Below are positions 42,397-50,617 of a stretch of 64,000 bases of DNA, piece after piece (within the stretch, counting starts at the first letter, position 1; each line of letters begins with the position of its first letter). A model generated the notes under the pieces. The model ran no database searches. It was not told where the DNA came from and saw only the letters and a program-made list of their open reading frames with translations. Made by a program: the position numbers and the translations under genes. The stretch comes from DATFRX01 sp035630615 (GTDB lineage Bacteria; Actinomycetota; Actinomycetes; Propionibacteriales; Nocardioidaceae): positions 1-64,000 of the forward strand of contig DASQKI010000019.1 of assembly GCA_035630615.1 (NCBI GenBank). The letters are read 5' to 3'.

Positions 42397-44042
42397 ATCG
42401 GCACCGAGCGGACAACACCCGGTCCGGGATGCTCTCGGCGAGTGTCTGGATGGCGACCGGCACGATCGTCTCCCGGCTGACCGGATTCCTCCGCTCGGTG
42501 CTCATCGTCGCGGCGATCGGCAAGGCGCTCAACGCCGACCTGTTCACCCAGGCCAACACGATCCCCAACTCGCTCTACATCTTGGTCGCCGGCGGCGTCT
42601 TCAATGTCGTCTTGGTGCCGCAGCTCATCCGGGCGATGAAAAACGACGCCGACAAAGGCGAGGCCTACTCCAACCGGTTGTTCACCCTCGGCTTCGTCGT
42701 GTTGGCCGGGGCGACCGCCGTCCTGCTCATCGCCGTGCCGCTGATCGCCCGACTGGCGTTTCCGTCCAACCTGTTCGACCCCGAGTTCGCCGTGCAGCGG
42801 GAGTCGGCGTACGACCTCATGCGTTGGTGCCTGCCGCAGGTCTTCTTCTACGGCATGTTCGTCCTGGTCGGTCAGATGCTCAACGCGCGACAACGGTTCG
42901 GGCCGATGATGTGGGCGCCGATCGTCAACAACCTGGTCGCGTGCGCGGTGCTCGGCGTCTACATGGTGGTCTACGGCACATCCGACGCGGCCAACGGGTT
43001 CACCACAAACCAGGAGATCCTGCTCGGTCTCGGATCGACGGTCGGCATCGCGATCCAGGCGTTGGTGCTGCTGCCGTACCTGCGGGCGGCCGGAATCCGG
43101 CTGCGATTTCGGTTCGACCTGCGTGGCGTCGGACTCGGCCACACGCTCCGACTCGGGCTCTGGACCCTGCTTTTCGTGATCACCAACCAGATCGCGTACT
43201 TCGTGGTCAGCCGCATCGCGGTCAGCTCCTCGACGGACGCGGCGCAAAGCGGTGGCAACCCGGCTGGCGCGACCGTCTATCAAAACGCATTCCTGATCAC
43301 CCAGGTGCCGCACGCGATCATCACGGTGTCGCTGGTCACGGCCACCATGCCGCTGTTGTCTCAGCTAGCCGCCGACGGCGAGCGCGAGGGGGTCCGGTCA
43401 GAGCTGGCGTCGACGCTGCGGATGGCACTGACGGTGATCGTGCCGATGGCAGTGGCGCTGGCCTGCCTCGCTCAACCCCTGGCCACGATGCTCTTCTCCC
43501 ACGGCGCCCTGGTCGGCGGCACTGAGGTGATCGGCCGCACGATGGCGGCGTTCGCTCCGGGTCTGGTGTTCTTCACGGTGCACTACTGCATGTTGCGCGG
43601 GTTCTACGCCGACGAAAACACCCGTACGCCGTTTTTCGTCCAATTGGCACTGTCGGCGACCAACATCGTCGCGGCGCTGGCCTTCACCGCGACGGCGCCG
43701 CCGAGCTGGATCGCGGCGCTGCTCGCCCTCGCATACGGCTTGTCCTACTTCGTCGGCGTGGTGGCCTCGGCCACGGCACTGTCCCGCCGGGTCGGTCCGA
43801 TCTTCGACTCGACGATGTTCGGGTTCGTCGTCCGCCTCGGCCTCGCCGTCGGCCTTACCGCCGGTGTGATGCTGGCGGCGGTGTGGTCCCTCGACGAGGC
43901 TGGGGTGTCCGGCGACACCGCAGCAAGCGCGCTCGTGGTCGGCACGGTCGCGGGCGGCGTTGGCGTCACGTTCTTCCTCGTCGCGGCGAGGTTGACCGGC
44001 GTGCGCGAGGTGCGTTCGCTGCTCGGCGCGCTACGCCGCTGA
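42393..44042 (+). CDS. murJ: Lipid II flippase MurJ
   Basis: MOP-superfamily flippase of 549 residues that moves lipid II across the membrane. About 14 hydrophobic segments are present, with the N-terminal VSRLTGFLRSVLIVAAIG, LNADLFTQANTIPN and GARF-like LNARQRFGPMMWAPIVNN typical of MurJ/MviN. In mycobacteria this protein is fused to an intracellular pseudokinase and an extracellular domain; here those follow as a separate gene 83 bp downstream. Confidence 0.94.
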   Translation: MNRHRADNTRSGMLSASVWMATGTIVSRLTGFLRSVLIVAAIGKALNADLFTQANTIPNSLYILVAGGVFNVVLVPQLIRAMKNDADKGEAYSNRLFTLGFVVLAGATAVLLIAVPLIARLAFPSNLFDPEFAVQRESAYDLMRWCLPQVFFYGMFVLVGQMLNARQRFGPMMWAPIVNNLVACAVLGVYMVVYGTSDAANGFTTNQEILLGLGSTVGIAIQALVLLPYLRAAGIRLRFRFDLRGVGLGHTLRLGLWTLLFVITNQIAYFVVSRIAVSSSTDAAQSGGNPAGATVYQNAFLITQVPHAIITVSLVTATMPLLSQLAADGEREGVRSELASTLRMALTVIVPMAVALACLAQPLATMLFSHGALVGGTEVIGRTMAAFAPGLVFFTVHYCMLRGFYADENTRTPFFVQLALSATNIVAALAFTATAPPSWIAALLALAYGLSYFVGVVASATALSRRVGPIFDSTMFGFVVRLGLAVGLTAGVMLAAVWSLDEAGVSGDTAASALVVGTVAGGVGVTFFLVAARLTGVREVRSLLGALRR

Positions 44043-44124
44043 ACGCAGGTCACAGAGAACAAGTGCGGACCGCTTAGCATGGTGACCGCATGAGTAGGGA
44101 TCCACGCGGAGGCGGCATATCGAG

Positions 44125-45762
44125 GTGGAAGGGCACGCAATCCAACCCGGTTCAATCCTGGCCGGTCGCTATCGAGTCGACGATCTCGTAGGCGAGGCGG
44201 CCGGATCGACGACCTGGCGCGCTTTCGACGAGATCCTCAACCGCTCCGTCAGCATCCGCGCGGTCGCGGCAGACGACCCGCGCTGCCCGGCGTTCCTCGA
44301 CGCGGCTCGCTCGTCGACGGCCGTCTCGGATCCGAGGTTTCTCCCCGTACTCGATGCCGTCCCCGACGAAGACGGCATCGCCTACGTCGTCCGCGAGTGG
44401 TCACGCGGACTGCCCCTGTCGGTGATCCTCCGCGAGGGTCCACTGCCCAGCCGCCGAGCCGCCACGATCGTCGGTGAGGTCGCCGAGGCCCTGTCCGTCG
44501 CGCACGACGTCGGCATGCCACACCGGGCGATCAACCCCTCGACAGTGCTGGTCAAGGAAAGCGGCGCGGTCCGGATCACCGGCCTCGGCACCGAGCACGC
44601 GCTGCGGGCCGCCGCCCCGGCGCCGAAGCCCAACGCCGCCAACGACCCCAACATCGACACGGTCGCCCGGCACGCCGGCGAACAGGTCGACGCCCGGGCG
44701 CTCGGCCGGATCTTCTACGCCTGCCTCGTGGCTCGCTGGCCCGGTGGCCGCGGATTCGGATTGCCGCCGGCGCCGACCGAGCACGGCCGGCTGCTGCGTC
44801 CTCGTCAGGTACGGGCCGGTGTCTCGCGGGGCGCCGATCGGGTCAGCGACCGCATCCTGGGGCAGCCGCCGCATCACCATGCGAAGCCCCTCACGACAGC
44901 GCGGGCGATCGCCGACCAGCTGGCGACGGTCGAAGACGACGACTCGATGCTGGCCGACACCGAGATCACCGGCGAGATCAGCATGCTGCCCGCGGCCGCC
45001 GGCAACGGTTTCCCCGGGCCCCCGCCGGCACTGCTGCCGAGCCGACCCCGGCCGGCGCCGCCGCCGCGCCAGGTGAGCCGGCTGGAGCGATCCCGCGACT
45101 TCGCCCGGCAGGCGACAGAGGGGCATCGCAAGCTCATCTGGCTCGGCATCGCCCTGCTCGTCGCGCTCGCGACGCTTGTCGGGATCGTCGTCGGTCGACA
45201 GTCCGCCGACGAAACCACGGCGGCCACCGGCAACGGTGGCCGCGGGGCCGCCGGCACCACCGAGGCCGTGGCCCTCGAAGCGCACGCCAACGACTTCGAC
45301 CCGCTCCCCAACGGCAACGAGGAAGAAAACGCCGAGGAGGCGCACCTCGCTGTCGACGGCGACCCCGAGACCGGCTGGACCACGAAGAGCTACTACACCT
45401 ACCCCGAGCTCGGACACCTCAAGGACGGGGTCGGGCTCATGATCGACCTGGGCGATGACCACACCGTTACCGACGTCACCGTCGACTTCGGAGCATCGCC
45501 GACGTCGTACGAGATCTGGGCGACCCCGGAGGGAACCACTGCGGCTCCCAACGTGGCGCCGCCGGCATCTCCCGAGGGATCGAGCGACCTGTGGGAGTCC
45601 GCCTTCGCCAAGACCAATTCCGAGCAGCGAAGCAAGGTCAGCCTGGACCCGTCCATCACGACGCGGTATGTCTTGGTCTGGCTGACCAAGCTGCCGCCGG
45701 ACGACGACGGCACCTATACCGGCGTCGTCAACGAAGTCACGATCGAAGGGCCCCCCTCGTGA
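44125..45762 (+). CDS. MurJ-associated pseudokinase with extracellular discoidin-like domain
   Basis: Protein of 545 residues: a Ser/Thr-kinase-like domain (about 10-270), a Pro-rich linker, one membrane helix (337-357) and an extracellular F5/8-type (discoidin-like) domain (about 390-540). Catalytic residues are lost: the VAIK lysine is Arg45, HRD reads HRA (133-135) and DFG reads GLG (153-155). This corresponds to the C-terminal part of mycobacterial MviN, where the pseudokinase, once phosphorylated by PknB, binds FhaA and restrains lipid II flipping. The GTG at 44125 follows GGAGG at some distance. The stop overlaps the sigma factor start (GTGA). Confidence 0.83.
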   Translation: MEGHAIQPGSILAGRYRVDDLVGEAAGSTTWRAFDEILNRSVSIRAVAADDPRCPAFLDAARSSTAVSDPRFLPVLDAVPDEDGIAYVVREWSRGLPLSVILREGPLPSRRAATIVGEVAEALSVAHDVGMPHRAINPSTVLVKESGAVRITGLGTEHALRAAAPAPKPNAANDPNIDTVARHAGEQVDARALGRIFYACLVARWPGGRGFGLPPAPTEHGRLLRPRQVRAGVSRGADRVSDRILGQPPHHHAKPLTTARAIADQLATVEDDDSMLADTEITGEISMLPAAAGNGFPGPPPALLPSRPRPAPPPRQVSRLERSRDFARQATEGHRKLIWLGIALLVALATLVGIVVGRQSADETTAATGNGGRGAAGTTEAVALEAHANDFDPLPNGNEEENAEEAHLAVDGDPETGWTTKSYYTYPELGHLKDGVGLMIDLGDDHTVTDVTVDFGASPTSYEIWATPEGTTAAPNVAPPASPEGSSDLWESAFAKTNSEQRSKVSLDPSITTRYVLVWLTKLPPDDDGTYTGVVNEVTIEGPPS

Positions 45763-46409
45763 CCGATTCGGAGCCGAGCGACGCGGAGCTCCTAGCCCGC
45801 CACGTCGGCGGAGATCCGCATGCCTTCGGCGTCCTCGTCCAACGCCACCGCGACCGACTCTGGGCGGTGGCAATCCGGACCCTCGGCGACCGCGAGGAGG
45901 CCGCCGACGCTCTGCAGGACGCGTTCGTCTCGGCATTTCGGCGGGCCGAGAGCTTCCGCGGCGACGCCCAGTTCACGACCTGGATGCATCGCATCGTCGT
46001 CAACGCCTGCCTCGACCGGATCCGACGGCGCAAGACCCGACCAACCGAGCCGCTGCCCGACGACGAGGACCGGATGGAGGAGCTCGGCGAGCAGCCCGAC
46101 CTCGATCCGGCGACGACCGTCGAGGAACGCAGCGCCATACTCCACGCCCTGCGCACGCTCCCGGAGCCGCAGCGGTCGGCCATTGTCCTCGTCGACATGG
46201 AGGGCTATCCGGTCGAAGAGGCCGCCCGCATCGTCGGCTGCGCGGTCGGCACGATCAAGAGCCGCTGTGCCCGTGGGCGGGCCAAGCTGCTGCCCTTGCT
46301 GAGGCACCTGCGCGGCGCCGACCCGGCCGCCCAGCAGGCCGGTGGTCCGGCCACACCGGCGGCCACGACCGTCCGAGACGAGCCGCGTCGGGGTGGTGGC
46401 GATGGCTGA
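45759..46409 (+). CDS. sigM: ECF RNA polymerase sigma factor SigM
   Basis: Sigma-70 family ECF factor of 216 residues. Region 2 is at about 12-80 (RHRDRLWAVAIRTLGDREEAADALQDAFVSAFRRA, FTTWMHRIVVNACLDRIRRR) and region 4 at about 130-185 (LPEPQRSAIVLVDMEGYPVEEAARIVG). The position between the MurJ block and trxB matches mycobacterial SigM. Starts at a GTG overlapping the pseudokinase stop and overlaps the anti-sigma gene by 8 bp, the usual coupling of a sigma factor with its regulator. Confidence 0.92.
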   Translation: MTDSEPSDAELLARHVGGDPHAFGVLVQRHRDRLWAVAIRTLGDREEAADALQDAFVSAFRRAESFRGDAQFTTWMHRIVVNACLDRIRRRKTRPTEPLPDDEDRMEELGEQPDLDPATTVEERSAILHALRTLPEPQRSAIVLVDMEGYPVEEAARIVGCAVGTIKSRCARGRAKLLPLLRHLRGADPAAQQAGGPATPAATTVRDEPRRGGGDG

Positions 46410-47217
46410 CTTCACTCGTCATCCCGATGCCGTCGACCTCGCCGAATACGCCGAGGGTGTCCTCGACGCGTCCCGCCAGCAGGCCGTCGAAGACCACGTA
46501 CGCGACTGCGCCGATTGCTCGACGGTTTTGACCGACCTCGCCGGCGTTCCCGAGTTGTTGGCCCAAGTACCGATCCCGCCGATGCCCGACGACGTCGCCA
46601 CTCGCCTCGACCAGGCGATCGCCGCCGAGTCCGCCGCCCGAGCCAGCGAGTGGAGCGGCGCCGCTGCCCGAGTCACTCCGATCAGACGACCCCGCCGCTG
46701 GCTCGCACCCCTCGCAGCGGCCGCCGCGGTGATCGCTGTCGTCGCGATTGCCATCCCGGTGGTCAACAACGCTGACAGTGGCGACGACGACGCGAGTGGC
46801 GACGACACCTCGGCTGTCGGCGCCGGTCAAGAATCGGCCGAGGACGAAGCGGGCAGCGCGCCGGACGGGCGGGTGCCCGCGGCGGCCGCGCCGAGTGAGC
46901 CGGTGTCGCTGTCGCGTGCCTCCTTCGGCCAAGACGTCATCGACGCCTTCTATCCGGGCGAGAAGCTGTCGGTTCTGTCACGCAATCCGCAGGCAGCCGA
47001 GATGGACGCGCGGCTTTACTACGAGTCGCAGCTCGAGGGCCAATGCCCGGTCGACGACGCCGCGACACCGTACGGCGAGGTCACCGACATCCTCCTCGAC
47101 GGCCAACCTGCGTACTTGCTCTTGAACCATCCCGGAATCGCCGCCGACGCCGTCGCGTTCACCTGCGACGGCGCCGAGGCGAATCTGCTGGCCGACGCCT
47201 CACTCGGGCAGCGATAA
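46402..47217 (+). CDS. Anti-sigma factor with zinc-binding domain (first copy)
   Basis: Membrane protein of 271 residues. The N-terminal anti-sigma domain has the zinc-type motif His32-x3-Cys36-x2-Cys39 (HVRDCADC); one membrane helix follows at about 98-121 and an extracellular domain of about 145 residues follows. It overlaps sigM by 8 bp, so it should bind and inhibit SigM. The next gene is a clear paralogue. Confidence 0.87.
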   Translation: MADFTRHPDAVDLAEYAEGVLDASRQQAVEDHVRDCADCSTVLTDLAGVPELLAQVPIPPMPDDVATRLDQAIAAESAARASEWSGAAARVTPIRRPRRWLAPLAAAAAVIAVVAIAIPVVNNADSGDDDASGDDTSAVGAGQESAEDEAGSAPDGRVPAAAAPSEPVSLSRASFGQDVIDAFYPGEKLSVLSRNPQAAEMDARLYYESQLEGQCPVDDAATPYGEVTDILLDGQPAYLLLNHPGIAADAVAFTCDGAEANLLADASLGQR

Positions 47218-47305
47218 GGCGCCCGGGCGACGGAACCCCGCACCGATACGGGTCGTCCCACCGGCGAGGGTCACGACGGTCGACGATCACGAAAGGGCGG
47301 CAGCG

Positions 47306-48097
47306 ATGGCTGACAGTGCGCGTCATCCCGATGTCGTCGACCTCGCCGAATACGCCGAGGGAATCCTCGACACGTCCCGCCGCCAGTCCGTCGAAGGCCA
47401 CGTTCGCGACTGCGCCGACTGCTCTGCTGTCCTCGCCGAGCTCGCGGGCCTCACCCAGACCCTGGCGCAGGCGCCGATCTCGCCGATGCCCGACGACGTC
47501 GCCGCCCGACTCGACCGGGTCGTCGCCGCCGAAGCCACCGCCCGAGCCAGCACCTGGAGCGGCACCGCCAAAGTCACTCCGATCCGACGGACCCGTCGCT
47601 GGCTCGCCCCCCTTGCCTCGGCTGCTGCCGTGATCGCCGCGATCGCGATCGCCGTTCCCGCCCTCGACACCAGCGACGACAGTGCGCAGGACGAAAGCAG
47701 CGGCGACTCGACATCTGAGTCGTTCGACTCGGGCAGCCAAGCGCCGACCGCGTTGGATCCGAACTCCGAGCCGGTAGCGCTCACGACCGAGCACTTCGGC
47801 CGCGACGTCATCGATGCCTACTACTCCGGCAGCGATGCGGTACGGGTTGCGGTTCGGCTCGAATCTGCTCTCATCGACGAGGATGTCTATCGCGAGGCCA
47901 CCGAGAGTGTGCCTGGACTCTGCGATCTCTCCGACGGGTCGTCGGTGCCGCGTGGCGAGGTCGACGCCATCACCTTCGACGGCGATCCGGCGCAGTTGCT
48001 GCGTCGCGACCAGGGCCACGCCGTCGACGTCATCGCCTTCGTCTGCGACGACAAGGGTCCGCAGATCCTCGACGCGGTGACACTGCGACTGCGCTAG
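47306..48097 (+). CDS. Anti-sigma factor-like protein (second copy)
   Basis: Protein of 263 residues and a tandem paralogue of the preceding gene: the first 120 residues are nearly colinear (RHPDVVDLAEYAEGILD versus RHPDAVDLAEYAEGVLD), with the same His32/Cys36/Cys39 zinc motif and membrane helix, while the extracellular part has diverged strongly. An 88-bp gap with GAAAGGGCGG before the ATG separates the two. It may respond to a different external signal while targeting SigM, or target another sigma factor. Confidence 0.85.
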   Translation: MADSARHPDVVDLAEYAEGILDTSRRQSVEGHVRDCADCSAVLAELAGLTQTLAQAPISPMPDDVAARLDRVVAAEATARASTWSGTAKVTPIRRTRRWLAPLASAAAVIAAIAIAVPALDTSDDSAQDESSGDSTSESFDSGSQAPTALDPNSEPVALTTEHFGRDVIDAYYSGSDAVRVAVRLESALIDEDVYREATESVPGLCDLSDGSSVPRGEVDAITFDGDPAQLLRRDQGHAVDVIAFVCDDKGPQILDAVTLRLR

Positions 48098-48121
48098 GCA
48101 GGTGTCACACATACACCCAGT

Positions 48122-48157
48122 CTCGGGGATGATGCGGAGGGCGCGCGAGCCCCCGAG
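48122..48157 (+). terminator. GC-rich hairpin downstream of the anti-sigma genes
   Basis: The 7-bp arms CTCGGGG (48122-48128) and CCCCGAG (48151-48157) flank a 22-nt loop, 25 bp after the second anti-sigma stop. It probably ends the sigM operon before the trxB promoter. Confidence 0.45.
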
Positions 48158-48245
48158 CTTGGTTCAAAACGAACTCAAGTCGGATCAGTTACGCAAATGG
48201 AACGAAAGATGCGCTCGGTACCGGGTTGTGGAGCGTGCACGAGCG

Positions 48246-48273
48246 GGGAATCGGCGGCCCGTACGATGCGTTG
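48246..48273 (+). promoter_or_regulatory. SigR/SigH-type promoter upstream of trxB
   Basis: GGGAAT (48246-48251), 18 bp, then GTTG (48270-48273), matching the thiol-oxidative-stress consensus GGAAT-N18-GTT known in Streptomyces SigR and mycobacterial SigH regulons. It lies 65 bp before the trxB start. Confidence 0.65.
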
Positions 48274-48337
48274 AACGAGTCGCGGAGACGACCACACTGG
48301 TGGCCGGCTCCCAGACAGTGGAAGGGGACACCTCACC

Positions 48338-49300
48338 GTGTCGCAGGACGTACGCAACGTCATCGTCATCGGCTCCGGACCGGCCGGCTACACGGCCGCG
48401 CTCTACGCCGCGCGGGCCAACCTGGAGCCGCTCGTCTTCGAGGGCTCCGTGACCGCTGGTGGCGCCCTTATGACCACGACCGACGTCGAAAACTACCCCG
48501 GCTTCCCGGATGGGGTCATGGGCCCGGCGCTCATGGATCACTTCCGCGCCCAGGCCGAGCGATTCGGCGCCGAGCTCGTCCCCGATGACGTCACATCCGT
48601 CGACCTGGCCGACGAGATCAAGATCGTGCGGACCGCCGACGGCACCGAGCACCGGGCGTACGCCGTCATCCTCGCGATGGGGTCGGGCTACCGGAAGCTC
48701 GATCTCCCCGACGAAGACCGGCTGTCCGGCCACGGCGTCAGCTGGTGTGCGACCTGTGACGGCTTCTTCTTCCGCGACCAAGACATCGTGGTCGTCGGCG
48801 GCGGCGACTCGGCGATGGAGGAGGCGACGTTCCTCACTCGGTTTGCCAAGTCGGTCACGGTGGTGCACCGACGCGACGAGCTGAGGGCCAGCAAGATCAT
48901 GCAGGACCGGGCGTTCGCCAACGACAAGATCCAGTTCGCCTGGAACAGTCAGGTCACCGCGATCAACGGCGGCGACACTCTCGAGAGCGTCACGCTGGCC
49001 GACACCGAGTCCGGCGAGACCCGCGAGCTGCCGGTGAGCGGGCTCTTCATCGCGATCGGGCACGACCCGCGCTCGGAGCTGATCAAGGACCAGGTCCAGC
49101 TTGACGACGAGGGATACGCGCTGGTCGACGGCACGTCGACGCGAACCAACCTGCCCGGTGTCTTCGCCGCCGGCGACCTCGTCGACCACACCTACCGGCA
49201 GGCGGTGACCGCCGCGGGGACCGGCTGCTCCGCCGCGCTCGACGCCGAGCGGTTCTTGGCCGACCGCGAGCACGCGGCCGTCGCGGCGACGGTCGCCTGA
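48338..49300 (+). CDS. trxB: Thioredoxin-disulfide reductase
   Basis: FAD/NADPH flavoenzyme of 320 residues that reduces thioredoxin. FAD motif VIVIGSGPAGYTAALYAARA (8-27), redox pair Cys137/Cys140 (WCATC), NADPH motif VVVGGGDSAMEEA, and C-terminal GVFAAGDLVDHTYRQAVTAAG are all present. The GTG at 48338 begins the usual N-terminus. The SigR-type promoter upstream and trxA 110 bp downstream indicate induction by thiol oxidation. Confidence 0.96.
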   Translation: MSQDVRNVIVIGSGPAGYTAALYAARANLEPLVFEGSVTAGGALMTTTDVENYPGFPDGVMGPALMDHFRAQAERFGAELVPDDVTSVDLADEIKIVRTADGTEHRAYAVILAMGSGYRKLDLPDEDRLSGHGVSWCATCDGFFFRDQDIVVVGGGDSAMEEATFLTRFAKSVTVVHRRDELRASKIMQDRAFANDKIQFAWNSQVTAINGGDTLESVTLADTESGETRELPVSGLFIAIGHDPRSELIKDQVQLDDEGYALVDGTSTRTNLPGVFAAGDLVDHTYRQAVTAAGTGCSAALDAERFLADREHAAVAATVA

Positions 49301-49327
49301 CGAGCGACACCCGTCACACGCCACAAC

Positions 49328-49354
49328 GGAATGTCCGACGGGTGCGGCATTGTT
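49328..49354 (+). promoter_or_regulatory. SigR/SigH-type promoter upstream of trxA
   Basis: GGAAT (49328-49332), 19 bp, then GTT (49352-49354), 56 bp before the trxA start. It is a second copy of the pattern seen before trxB, allowing trxA to be boosted independently. Confidence 0.5.
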
Positions 49355-49410
49355 ATCCCTGATACGGCGATGGGAATGCGGCGCCGTACCAACTGACTCA
49401 AGGAGTACCC

Positions 49411-49737
49411 GTGGCAGACATCCAGGCCGTCACCGACGCCAACTTCGCTCAGACCGTGCTGAGTTCTGAAAAGCCCGTCCTGGTGGACTTTTGGGCCGAG
49501 TGGTGTGGGCCGTGCCGACAGGTCTCCCCGATCCTCGAAGAGATCGCCAACGAGCACCCTGACAAGCTCACCCTCGTCAAGATGAACGTCGACGAGAACC
49601 CGCAGACCCCAGCCCAATACCGGGTGACCGGCATCCCGACGATGAACGTCTACCAGGGCGGCGAGGTCGTCAAGTCGATCGTTGGGGCGAAGCCGAAGGC
49701 CGCGCTGCTCAGCGACCTCGAAGAGTTCATCGCCTGA
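49411..49737 (+). CDS. trxA: Thioredoxin
   Basis: Thioredoxin of 108 residues, the standard length. The redox site is WCGPC (Cys32, Cys35), with the cis-proline in TGIPTMNVYQGG. Starts at a GTG preceded by AAGGAG. It is the electron acceptor for TrxB and donor for ribonucleotide reductase and other reductases. No signal peptide, so it is cytoplasmic. Confidence 0.96.
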   Translation: MADIQAVTDANFAQTVLSSEKPVLVDFWAEWCGPCRQVSPILEEIANEHPDKLTLVKMNVDENPQTPAQYRVTGIPTMNVYQGGEVVKSIVGAKPKAALLSDLEEFIA

Positions 49738-49744
49738 CCCGTCC

Positions 49745-50470
49745 ATGACCGACCGCACCGGCTCCGCGCCGGTGCACCGGTCCGTCTCCACCTGGCAGCA
49801 GCCGACTCCGGCGACGGCCTCGACTGAGCGATCCGCTCTGGTCGAGTCCGTCGCCGCGCGCATTCTGGGACGCGGCGCAGGTCGGCTCCGCGTAGGAATC
49901 GACGGGTACACCGCCGCCGGCAAGACGAGCTTCGGTCATGAGCTCGCCGACCACATCAGCGCCGCCGGTCGTCCTGTCTTGCGTTCCAGCCTTGACGACT
50001 TCAAACGCCCGTGGCGGGAGCGTCATCTCTACGACCGGGATTCCGGGCCCGGCTACTACCGCAATGCCTTCGACTACGACGCGGTCCGTCGATTGCTGCT
50101 CGAGCCATCCGGCGACGACGGCTCCGGGGACGTCGCCCTCTGCTGCGTCGATCCGCTGACCCAAATCGATCACAGCGCCGTCATCACGCAGGCGCCGTCC
50201 GACGCGGTCCTGATCGTCGACGGCGTATTCGCCTTCCGCCCGGCTATCAACGCCTATTGGGACTTCCGGATCTGGCTCGACATCTCGCCGGCTCTGTCGA
50301 TTCGCCGCGGTGCCGCGCGCGACACCGACTGGGCGGGGTCCGAGGCCGAAGCCGTACACCGCGACCGCTACGGGCCGGCCGAGCGGGCCTACATCGCGCA
50401 GGTCGACCCGCGTCGCTTAGTGGACGTCGTGATCGACAACTCCGACTTCAGCCGACCGCGGGTCGTCTAG
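49745..50470 (+). CDS. Uridine kinase-like P-loop kinase
   Basis: P-loop NTPase of 241 residues with the Walker A-like GIDGYTAAGKTSF (about 58-70), an SLDDFKRPWRERHLYDRDS segment equivalent to the uridine kinase substrate loop, and LIVDGVFAF as Walker B. It belongs to the uridine kinase/phosphoribulokinase superfamily; exact substrate uncertain. It starts 8 bp after trxA and occupies the place where most actinobacterial genomes carry a CwlM-type amidase gene. Followed by 147 bp without recognisable features. Confidence 0.78.
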   Translation: MTDRTGSAPVHRSVSTWQQPTPATASTERSALVESVAARILGRGAGRLRVGIDGYTAAGKTSFGHELADHISAAGRPVLRSSLDDFKRPWRERHLYDRDSGPGYYRNAFDYDAVRRLLLEPSGDDGSGDVALCCVDPLTQIDHSAVITQAPSDAVLIVDGVFAFRPAINAYWDFRIWLDISPALSIRRGAARDTDWAGSEAEAVHRDRYGPAERAYIAQVDPRRLVDVVIDNSDFSRPRVV

Positions 50471-50617
50471 CCGTCGAGTGGCGCACGGTCGTCGACAATT
50501 CGGGCGTTGCGCGACGACGTTGCGCCGCTCGGCGCTCGGTCGGCGGGCCGTGGGTCTCGTCTCATCACCGGGAGCCGGGCGGCGCGACACCGGGTCGATG
50601 CGGCATCGTAGGCCCTG

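Noticed and set aside
48199..48226. Second SigR-like promoter (GGAAC then GTT) before trxB
   Set aside because: The spacing is 21 bp, outside the accepted 18-19 bp.
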